Positions 49,699 to 56,986 of a DNA stretch of 64,000 nt are shown here, piece by piece. The position numbers were made by a program, and so were the translations under genes. Each line of letters begins with the position of its first letter. Position 1 is the stretch's first letter. The stretch is from JAGWBD01 sp965197455 (GTDB lineage: Bacteria; Chloroflexota; Anaerolineae; Aggregatilineales; Phototrophicaceae): NCBI GenBank assembly GCA_965197455.1, contig OZ240208.1:62001-126000 (forward strand), in the 5' to 3' direction. A model generated the notes under the pieces. It searched no databases and was not told the origin of the DNA. It was given only the letters and a program-made list of their open reading frames with translations.

Positions 49699-51423
49699 TC
49701 ACTGCGCGCGCAGGGCGGCCGTGGCCGCTTCGTCCACGCACAGTCCGGCCTCGTCGAGGACGACGCCGTAATTGCGCCGCGCCGACTCGGGCGAGACAAA
49801 CTCGTTGATAACGTCCTCAAGCACCCGCTGCGGGTCGCGTTCCAGCGGGTTGCCCCAGCCGCCACCGCCGCCGGAATTGTTCTGGATCACTTCCTCGGCG
49901 TCCATCTGGTAGTAAATGGCGCCGGTGCGCTCAGCCTTGTCCGTGCCCGGCCATACGTTGACATGGCCGACTTCGGCATCCTGGCCGCCCTCCATGCCCC
50001 AGGGCGCAGATTTGGTCTTCTTGACCAGCGTCAGGACGAAGGCAGGGTGCAGGAAACGGTAGCTGCGCGTCACACCCACCCCGCCGCGGTACTTGCCCGG
50101 CCCGCCCGAGTCCTGACGCATGTGATATTTCTCAATGATCCAGGGCGCCTTGGTCTCCAGTATTTCGATGGGGACGTTGCGGCAGCCCGGCTCGCTAAGA
50201 TGCATGATGGCGTCTTCACCGTCACTGTCGGCGTAGGCGCCGAAGCCGATGCCCTCGTTGGTCGCTTCCAGCCATGGCTTGCCTGTTTCCGGGTGCATCC
50301 CCACACCCATCACGCTGAAGACGTCGCCACCGCTACAGGCCGGAATGAGCCCGGGCATGCCCTGGGCCAGTGCCTTCAGAATCACCTCCGGCGCCAGCAA
50401 GGCGGCCCAGACGGTGAAGGTCGGCGCTGGCGGGATGGCATGCATCATTTCGCCCGCCGGGGCAATGACCCGGAGCGGACGATAGTTGCCGGCATTCGCG
50501 GGCGTGTCTGGCGTTGTGATGCCCTTGAAAGCCAGGCCGCTGACGCCCTCGGTCAGGCCGATGGGCAGGTTCATCGGGCCGCGCGTTGCCGGCTGCGAGC
50601 CGCTCCAGTCGACGAGAAACTCGTCGTCGCTGACGGTGACGGTCACCTTGAGTTTAAGCATGGTGTCGTGGTCGATACCATCGTCGTCGGCCCAGTCTTC
50701 GGCCTCCCAGGTGCCGTTGGGCAGGGCGGCCAGCCGCGCGCGCGACAGGCGCTCACCATGGTCGAGGATGGCCTCGACAGCTTCGTCGAACAGCTCCAGC
50801 CCGAAGCGCTCCACCAGCTCGATGACGCGGCGTTCGCCGGTGCGGCAGGCAGAGACCTGCGCGTTCAGGTCGCCAATGATGCGGTCCGGCAGACGGCTGT
50901 TGAAGCGCAGCAGGTTGTGGATTTCCTGATCAAGCACGCCGGCCTTGTAGAGCTTCAGGCCGGGCATGAGCAGGCCTTCCTGAAAGACATCGACGGAGTC
51001 GAGAATGTAGCCGGCATCCTTCTGGCCCAGGTCGAGCCAGTGCTGCTTGATAGCCGTGTAACCGACCAGCTCGCCGCAGGCGAAGATGGGCGAGACGGCC
51101 AGCACGTCCAGCGGGTGCGCCGAAGACCAGTAGGGGTAGGAGGTGAGCATGAGGTCACCCGGCTCCAGGTTTTCCTCACCGACGAACTCGATCGTCTTGA
51201 TCAGGCCGTAGTCGTTGCCGCGTGTGAAGACGGCCAGGCCGGGCGCTTCAGACAGCATGCGGCAGTGACGATCGTAAATTCCGAGGCCAAAATCGCGCAG
51301 TTCGTAGATCACCGTGCTGTAGGAGGTGCGCATCAGGTTACGCTCCATCTCACGCGCTGCGGAGAGCAGGTAGTTGTGGATGACCTCGGTGGTGATGGGG
51401 TCCAGCCCGGATGTCGCGCTCAT
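49699..51423 (-). CDS. HyuB-5: hydantoinase B/oxoprolinase family protein (array copy, subfamily B, mosaic)
   Basis: This 574-aa HyuB paralogue looks like a mosaic. Residues about 112-185 are identical to HyuB-7 (FACGELVG...DSVDVFQEGLLMPG...DQEIHNLLRF). The central APAGEMMHAIPPAPTFTVWA segment matches HyuB-2. The C-terminal VNVWPGTDKAERTGAIYYQM block matches HyuB-3. Private changes include RNVPIEILETK for RNNPVEVLE and FVSPESARRNYG. It has a strong ribosome site (AGGAGG, six bases from ATG). Metal-site residues are Asp44, His103, Asp106 and His128. Confidence 0.92.
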   Translation of the reverse strand: MSATSGLDPITTEVIHNYLLSAAREMERNLMRTSYSTVIYELRDFGLGIYDRHCRMLSEAPGLAVFTRGNDYGLIKTIEFVGEENLEPGDLMLTSYPYWSSAHPLDVLAVSPIFACGELVGYTAIKQHWLDLGQKDAGYILDSVDVFQEGLLMPGLKLYKAGVLDQEIHNLLRFNSRLPDRIIGDLNAQVSACRTGERRVIELVERFGLELFDEAVEAILDHGERLSRARLAALPNGTWEAEDWADDDGIDHDTMLKLKVTVTVSDDEFLVDWSGSQPATRGPMNLPIGLTEGVSGLAFKGITTPDTPANAGNYRPLRVIAPAGEMMHAIPPAPTFTVWAALLAPEVILKALAQGMPGLIPACSGGDVFSVMGVGMHPETGKPWLEATNEGIGFGAYADSDGEDAIMHLSEPGCRNVPIEILETKAPWIIEKYHMRQDSGGPGKYRGGVGVTRSYRFLHPAFVLTLVKKTKSAPWGMEGGQDAEVGHVNVWPGTDKAERTGAIYYQMDAEEVIQNNSGGGGGWGNPLERDPQRVLEDVINEFVSPESARRNYGVVLDEAGLCVDEAATAALRAQ

Positions 51424-51451
51424 CGTCCGCCTCCTGCTTGCCTGATAGCCA

Positions 51452-53176
51452 TCACTGCGCGCGCAGGGCCGCGGTGGCTGCCTCGTCCACACACGTGCCA
51501 GCCTCGTCGATGACCACGCCGTAGTTCACGCGCGCCGACTCGAGCGAGACGTAATCGTTGATCACATCCTCAAGCACTCGCTGCGGCTCCCGCTTGAAGG
51601 GGTTGCCCCAGCCGCCACCGCCACCAGCGGCATTGATGATGATGTCGCCTTCCCGCAGATCCTTCTCGTGCAGGGCGCCGTTGACCCGCTCCCTGTCCGT
51701 GCCTGGCCAGATGGTGATTGAGCCCGGTGTGCCGTCATGGCCGCCATTCATGCCCCAGGGGGCAGTCTTTGTCTTTTTGACGACGGCCAGTGCGGCTGCG
51801 TCATGTAGAAAATGATAGGTGCGGCTGACGCCGACGCCACCACGATACTCGCCCGCCCCGCCGGTATCCTGGCGCAGGCCATAACTGTCGATGAGCCAGG
51901 GGCCCTTCGTCTCCAGCACCTCGACCGGATTGTTGCGGCAGCCAGGTTCCGTCAGGTGCATGATGCCATCTTCGCCATCATGGCCGGCAAAGGCGCCGAA
52001 GCCGATGGCTTCATTGGTCGCTTCCAGCCAGGGAAGGCCCGTCTCCGGGTGGATGCCGAGCCCCATCACGTCAGCGATGTCACCGCCCGAACAGGCGGGA
52101 ATGCGGTCCGGCATCCCCTGCGCCAGGGCCTTGAGTATCACCTCCGGCGCCAGCAGGCTGGCCCAGATGGTGAAGGTCGGCGCAGGCGGCACGGCGTGCA
52201 TCATGCTGCCTTCTTCAGTGATGACGCGCAGGGGTCGGTAATGACCGGCATTGGCCGGATACTCCGGTGTGGTGACGCCCTTGAAGGCCAGACCGCTGAC
52301 GCCCCGCGTCAGGCCAACCGGCAGGTTCATGGGCCCCTTCGTGGTCGGCTCCGAACCCGTCCAGTCAACGATGAATTCGTCATCGGTGACGGTCACTTCG
52401 CACTTCAGTTTGAGCAGGGTGCCGCGGTCAATGCCATCATCGTCAACAAAATCTTCCGCCGTCCAGGTGCCTTTTGGCAGTTCGGCCAGACGCGCGCGGG
52501 AGATGCGCTCGCCATGGTCGAGGATGGCCTCGATGGCTTCGTAAAGTAAACCCAGACCGAAGCGTTCGGCCAGTTCGGCGACCCGGCGCTCGCCGGTGCG
52601 GCAGGCAGAGACCTGGGCATTCATGTCGCCGAGGACTTTATCCGGGATGCGGCTGTTGAAGCGGATCAGGTTGACGATTTCTTCATTGCGTACGCCGCCG
52701 CGATAGAGTTTCATCCCCGGCATAATGAGGCCTTCCTGGAAGACATCCGTGGAATCCAGCATGTAGCCGGCTTCCTTTTGCCCCAGATCAACCCAGTGCT
52801 GCTTGATGGCCGTGAAGCCGATCAGCTCGTCCTTGTAGAAGATGGGCGAAGTGGCCAGCACATCCATGGGGTGCGCCGACGACCAGTAGGGGAAGGAGGT
52901 GAGCATGAGGTCGCCCGGTTGCAGGTTCTCCTTGCCAACGAATTCCACAGTCTTCTGCAGGCCGTAGTCGTTGCCGCAGGTGAAGATGGCCAGGCCGGGC
53001 GATTCTGCCAGCATGCGGCAGTCGCGGTCGTATATACCAAGGCCGAAGTCGCGAATCTCGTAAACGATCGTCGTGTACGAGGTGCGCATAAGATTGCGTT
53101 CCATCTCCCGCGCAGCGGACAGGAAGTAGTTGTGGATGACCTCGGTAGTGATCGGGTCCAATCCGGTTGCGCTCAT
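51452..53176 (-). CDS. HyuB-6: hydantoinase B/oxoprolinase family protein (array copy, subfamily A)
   Basis: This 574-aa HyuB paralogue is closest to HyuB-1, four genes away, not to its neighbours. It starts MSATGLDPITTEVIHNYFLS and has CGNDYGLQKTVEFVGKENLQ, SFPYWSSAHPMDVLATS, KLYRGGVRNEEIVNLIRF and the C-terminal MNGGHDGTPGSITIWPGTDR block of subfamily A. The leader (GGAGGCGAGTG-ATG) is also shared with HyuB-1, so gene and ribosome site moved together. GGDIADVMGLGIHPE replaces the GGDxFxVMGLG of others. Confidence 0.92.
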   Translation of the reverse strand: MSATGLDPITTEVIHNYFLSAAREMERNLMRTSYTTIVYEIRDFGLGIYDRDCRMLAESPGLAIFTCGNDYGLQKTVEFVGKENLQPGDLMLTSFPYWSSAHPMDVLATSPIFYKDELIGFTAIKQHWVDLGQKEAGYMLDSTDVFQEGLIMPGMKLYRGGVRNEEIVNLIRFNSRIPDKVLGDMNAQVSACRTGERRVAELAERFGLGLLYEAIEAILDHGERISRARLAELPKGTWTAEDFVDDDGIDRGTLLKLKCEVTVTDDEFIVDWTGSEPTTKGPMNLPVGLTRGVSGLAFKGVTTPEYPANAGHYRPLRVITEEGSMMHAVPPAPTFTIWASLLAPEVILKALAQGMPDRIPACSGGDIADVMGLGIHPETGLPWLEATNEAIGFGAFAGHDGEDGIMHLTEPGCRNNPVEVLETKGPWLIDSYGLRQDTGGAGEYRGGVGVSRTYHFLHDAAALAVVKKTKTAPWGMNGGHDGTPGSITIWPGTDRERVNGALHEKDLREGDIIINAAGGGGGWGNPFKREPQRVLEDVINDYVSLESARVNYGVVIDEAGTCVDEAATAALRAQ

Positions 53177-53204
53177 CACTCGCCTCCTGACTTTCAGTTT
53201 GCTG

Positions 53205-54920
53205 TCACTGCGCACGCAGGGCCGCAGTGGCTGCCTCGTCAACGCACATGCCAGCCTCGTCGATGGCGACGCCGTAGTTCTTGCGCGCCGACTCGAGCGA
53301 GATGAAGTCGTTGACCACATCCTCCAGCACCCGCTGCGGGTCGCGCTCACGCGGGTCGCCCCAGCCGCCACCGCCGCCGGAATTGTTCTGGATGACTTCC
53401 TCGGCGTCCATCTGGTAGTAGAGGGCGCCGGTTCTTTCCTCCCTGTCCGTTCCGGGCCAGACGATGACGTGGCCGACTTCAGCATCGTGCCCACCGGCCA
53501 TGCCCCAGGGCGCGGACTTTGTCTTCTTGACCAGCGCCAGCGTGGTGGAGGGATGCAGGAAGCGGTAGGTGCGGGTGACGCCCACACCGCCGCGGTACTT
53601 GCCCGGTCCGCCCGAATCCTGGCGCATGAAGTAGTTCTCGATGATCCAGGGCGCCTTGCTCTCCAGCACCTCAACCGGGTTGTTGCGGCAGCCGGGCTCG
53701 CTGAGATGCATGATGGCGTCCTCGCCGTCACTGCCGGCGTAGGCGCCGAAGCCGACCGCCTCGTTGGTCGCTTCCAGCCAGGACATTCCGGTTTCAGGAT
53801 GAACGCCCAGGCCCATAATGTCGAAGACGTCACCGCCGCTGCAGGCCGGGATGCGATCCGGCATGCCCTGTGAAAGCGCCTTGAGGATGACCTCCGGCGC
53901 AAGCAGGCCGGCCCAGACGGTGAAGGTCGGCGCAGGCGGCACGGCGTGCATAATCTCGCCAGGCGGCGCGATGACCTTGAGCGGGCGATAGTTGCCGGCG
54001 TTGGCCGGTGAATCCGGCGTTGTGATCCCCTTGAAGGCGAGACCACTGACGCCCTCGGTCAGCCCGATGGGCATGTTCATGGGCCCGCGTGTGGCCGCGT
54101 TCGACCCGCTCCAGTCAACGATGAACTCGTCGTCGGTGACGGTGACCTTCACCTTCAGTTTCAGCATCGTGTCCTTGTCGATGCCATCGTCGTCAGCCCA
54201 GTCCTCGGCCTCCCAGGTGCCATTAGGCAACTCGGCCAGGCGCGCACGTGACATGCGCTCTCCATGATCGAGGATGGCTTCCACAGCTTCGCGGAAAAGG
54301 TCCAGGCCAAAGCGTTCGACCAGCTCGGAGACGCGCCGCTCACCGGTGCGGCAGGCGGAAATCTGCGCGTTCATGTCTCCGATGATGCGGTCCGGCAGGC
54401 GGCTGTTGAAGCGCAGCAGGTTATGGATTTCCTGATCGAGCACGCCGGCCTTGTAGAGTTTCAGGCCGGGCATAAGCAGGCCTTCCTGGAAGACATCGAC
54501 GGAATCGAGAATGTAGCCGGCGTCCTTCTGGCCCAGGTCGAGCCAGTGTTGCTTGATGGCCGTGTAGCCCACCAGTTCGCCACAGGCGAAGATGGGCGAG
54601 ACGGCCAGCACATCGAGGGGGTGCGCCGAACTCCAGTAAGGATAACTGGTGAGCAGCAGGTCGCCCGGCTCCATGTTCCCGGCGCCGACGAACTCGACTG
54701 TCTTCATCAGACCGTAGTCGTTGCCGCGCGTGAAGACGGCCAGTCCGGGAGCTTCCGCCAGCAAGCGACATTCACGATCATAGATACCGAGACCGAAATC
54801 GCGGATTTCGTAGATGATCGTGTTGTACGAAGTGCGCATCAGGTTGCGCTCCATCTCACGCGCGGCCGAGAGCAGGTAGTTGTGGATGACTTCGGTTGTG
54901 ATGGGATCGAGTGCGCTCAT
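53205..54920 (-). CDS. HyuB-7: hydantoinase B/oxoprolinase family protein (first gene of the array, subfamily B)
   Basis: This 571-aa HyuB is the promoter-proximal array copy. It starts MSALDPITTEVIHNY, three residues shorter than the others, and its ATG overlaps the HyuA-1 stop by one base (TGATG). This is the ancestral-looking hyuA-hyuB junction from which the array could have grown. It carries SGSNAATRGPMNMPIGLTEG and PPGEIMHAVPPAPTFTVWAGLL. Translational coupling suggests it is the main stoichiometric partner of HyuA-1. Confidence 0.93.
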   Translation of the reverse strand: MSALDPITTEVIHNYLLSAAREMERNLMRTSYNTIIYEIRDFGLGIYDRECRLLAEAPGLAVFTRGNDYGLMKTVEFVGAGNMEPGDLLLTSYPYWSSAHPLDVLAVSPIFACGELVGYTAIKQHWLDLGQKDAGYILDSVDVFQEGLLMPGLKLYKAGVLDQEIHNLLRFNSRLPDRIIGDMNAQISACRTGERRVSELVERFGLDLFREAVEAILDHGERMSRARLAELPNGTWEAEDWADDDGIDKDTMLKLKVKVTVTDDEFIVDWSGSNAATRGPMNMPIGLTEGVSGLAFKGITTPDSPANAGNYRPLKVIAPPGEIMHAVPPAPTFTVWAGLLAPEVILKALSQGMPDRIPACSGGDVFDIMGLGVHPETGMSWLEATNEAVGFGAYAGSDGEDAIMHLSEPGCRNNPVEVLESKAPWIIENYFMRQDSGGPGKYRGGVGVTRTYRFLHPSTTLALVKKTKSAPWGMAGGHDAEVGHVIVWPGTDREERTGALYYQMDAEEVIQNNSGGGGGWGDPRERDPQRVLEDVVNDFISLESARKNYGVAIDEAGMCVDEAATAALRAQ

Positions 54921-56971
54921 CAGGCGCCGCCCCCTGCCTGGCCGATGTCGATCAGCAGTTCGCCGTAGTCGCCCACGGTGAGGCGGTCGCCACGGTGCAC
55001 TACGGTCGTCGAGCTGGGCTCTTCGATGATGGCGGGGCCGGTCAGGCTGTCGCCTGCGCCGAGACTCATGCGGTCAATGATGGTGTAGTCGATGTGTGAC
55101 CGCTGCTCGCGGTTGTAGACCTTGCGGCTGCCACGGGTGGCGGCCTTTATGTCGCCCTTGCCGGCAGCAATGCGGGCCAGGCCCGGCCGCGGCAGTAGCC
55201 CCACTGCGCGCAAACGCAGCGTCACGATCTCGATCGGGTCCAGCTCCATGCTGTGGCCGTACTGTTGCTCGTGTATCGTGTTGAAGGACTGCGTGATGGC
55301 CGGGATGTCCGCCGTGCCCGGCGCCAGCCCCGGCATGGGGATGTTGACCGTGTGCTCCTGGCCACGATAGCGCATCTCGGCGGTGGGGATGAAGCGCTGC
55401 TGTTCCGCGTCGAAGCCGTCGCTCGCCAGCGATGCGCGGCCCTGTTCGGCCATGATGCCGTAAAGCTCGCCGACCGCGTCCGGGTCCATGGCTTCCAGGC
55501 CGGTGATGTGGGTGCGGGCGTAATCGTGCACCACGTCGACCATGAGCATGCCGAGGGCGGAGAAGTTGCCCGGTCCCGGCGGAATAATCGCTTTAGGGAT
55601 GCCCAGTTCGCGCGCGATGTTGGCCGCAACGAAGGCGCCGCCGCCGCCGAAGGTGCAGAGCGCAAAGTCGCGCGGGTGATAGCCGCGCTCGACTGAGATG
55701 ACGCGCACCGCGCCAGCCATACGGGCCTCGCTGATACTGATGATGCCCGCCGCCACATCCTGCACGGACATGCCAAGGCCCTGCCCCAGCTGTCCCACGA
55801 CGGCTTCCGCCTGGGCAGTGTCGATGTCGATCTCGCCGCCAAGGAAGTTGGCCGGGTTGAGGTAGCCGATCAACAGGGCCGCATCGGTGAAGGTGGCTTG
55901 CTGGCCGCCCTTGTTGTAGCAGGCTGGGCCAGGGTCGGCGCCGGCGCTCTGCGGGCCAACTTGCAAATGCCCGCCTTCATCCACCCAGGCGATGCTGCCG
56001 CCACCGGCGCCGATAGTGTGGATGTCGATGGTGGGGATGGAGATAGGCAGCGACTGGAAGATCTGCTCGTTCTCAACGGTGGGCTCGCCCCCGGCGATGA
56101 GCGAGGAGTCCAGACTGGTGCCGCCCATGTCAAAGGTGATCATGTTGGGCAGGCCGATCAGCTTGCCCAGATAGGCGCCGCCGATCACACCGCCCGCCGG
56201 GCCCGAAAGCACCAGATGGGCCGGCTCCTCGCGCGCGGTATCGAGCGTCATGGCGCCACCGCCGGAGCGCGTCATCAGGAAAGTGCCACTGAAGCCGCCA
56301 TCCACCAGATCGCTGTTCAGGTTGGTGAGGTAACTGCGCGTGATGGGCTTGATGTAGGCGTCGATGACGGTCGTGCTGGAGCGCTCGTACTCGCGGTAGA
56401 CGCGGCTGAGTTGATGCGAAAGCGTGACCGAAATCTCTGGCGCAACCTGAGCCATGACGGCCCCAAAGGCCAGCTCATGTTCGGGGTTGGCGTAACTGTG
56501 CAGGAAACAGACCGCGACTGATTCTGCGCCCTGCGCCTGGATGCGGCGCGCAACTTCACGCGCATTGTCCACGTTGAAGGGAGTCAACACCTGGCCCTTG
56601 TAGTTCAGGCGCTCGTCCACCTCGAAACACAGCGAACGTGGCACCAGCGACTTCGGCTTCTTGAACTTGAAGTCGTACATCGGCTCGCGGTCGGTGCGGC
56701 CAAGCACGTAAATGTCGCGGAAGCCGCGCGTGGTGACGAAGGCGACCTTCGCGCCACTGCGCGTCAACATCGCGTTGATGCCCAGGGTCGTGCCATGCAC
56801 GAAGTATTCGAACTTCGCCGTTTGAGCGCCAATCTTGTCGAAACCCTGCAACACGCCTACGGCCGGATTGGCGGGCGTGGTCGCCACCTTGTCCAGTTGA
56901 ATGTTGCCACTTTCTTCATCCAGGACGATCACATCGGTAAAGGTGCCGCCTACATCGACTGAAACGCGCAT
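54920..56971 (-). CDS. HyuA-1: hydantoinase A/oxoprolinase family ATPase
   Basis: This 683-aa subunit of the hydantoinase/oxoprolinase family uses ATP to phosphorylate the cyclic amide substrate before the HyuB subunit opens it. It belongs to the actin/hexokinase-like ATPase fold. Phosphate-1 loop DVGGTFTD is at residues 6-13. FVHGTTLGINAML, the phosphate-2 segment TFDMGGTSLDSSLI, AGADPGPACYNKGG and GGGGAFVAANIARELG follow. It sits 15 bases after HyuB-8 and overlaps HyuB-7. It is the only hyuA directly joined to the seven-copy array. Substrate could be a hydantoin, 5-oxoproline-like lactam or aromatic ketone (acetophenone carboxylases share the family). Confidence 0.93.
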   Translation of the reverse strand: MRVSVDVGGTFTDVIVLDEESGNIQLDKVATTPANPAVGVLQGFDKIGAQTAKFEYFVHGTTLGINAMLTRSGAKVAFVTTRGFRDIYVLGRTDREPMYDFKFKKPKSLVPRSLCFEVDERLNYKGQVLTPFNVDNAREVARRIQAQGAESVAVCFLHSYANPEHELAFGAVMAQVAPEISVTLSHQLSRVYREYERSSTTVIDAYIKPITRSYLTNLNSDLVDGGFSGTFLMTRSGGGAMTLDTAREEPAHLVLSGPAGGVIGGAYLGKLIGLPNMITFDMGGTSLDSSLIAGGEPTVENEQIFQSLPISIPTIDIHTIGAGGGSIAWVDEGGHLQVGPQSAGADPGPACYNKGGQQATFTDAALLIGYLNPANFLGGEIDIDTAQAEAVVGQLGQGLGMSVQDVAAGIISISEARMAGAVRVISVERGYHPRDFALCTFGGGGAFVAANIARELGIPKAIIPPGPGNFSALGMLMVDVVHDYARTHITGLEAMDPDAVGELYGIMAEQGRASLASDGFDAEQQRFIPTAEMRYRGQEHTVNIPMPGLAPGTADIPAITQSFNTIHEQQYGHSMELDPIEIVTLRLRAVGLLPRPGLARIAAGKGDIKAATRGSRKVYNREQRSHIDYTIIDRMSLGAGDSLTGPAIIEEPSSTTVVHRGDRLTVGDYGELLIDIGQAGGGA

Positions 56972-56986
56972 GCCTGCCTCTCCCTC

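Larger units (their letters stand above)
42687..54920 (-). repeat. Seven-copy tandem HyuB gene array
   Basis: Seven full-length hyuB paralogues stand head to tail. Start codons lie at 54920, 53176, 51423, 49670, 47917, 46164 and 44411. The last five steps are exactly 1,753 bp; the first is 1,744 bp because HyuB-7 lacks three N-terminal codons. All six spacers are exactly 28 bases. Six copies are 574 codons and one is 571. Confidence 0.95.

Noticed and set aside
49621..51513. Very long open frame on the plus strand across the HyuB array (similar frames occur opposite other HyuB copies)
   Set aside because: It is antisense to conserved HyuB genes, its translation has no family features, and GC-rich codon bias keeps the opposite strand open.
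51452..54046. HyuB-6 with a ~290-residue N-terminal extension
   Set aside because: The extra residues overlap HyuB-7 in another frame and are Arg/Ser-rich; the MSATGLDPITTEV start with a GGAGG site matches all sister copies.
42687..54920. Assembly artefact from repeated reads
   Set aside because: The seven copies differ throughout at protein level and form two subfamilies, so simple read duplication is unlikely; long reads would settle it.
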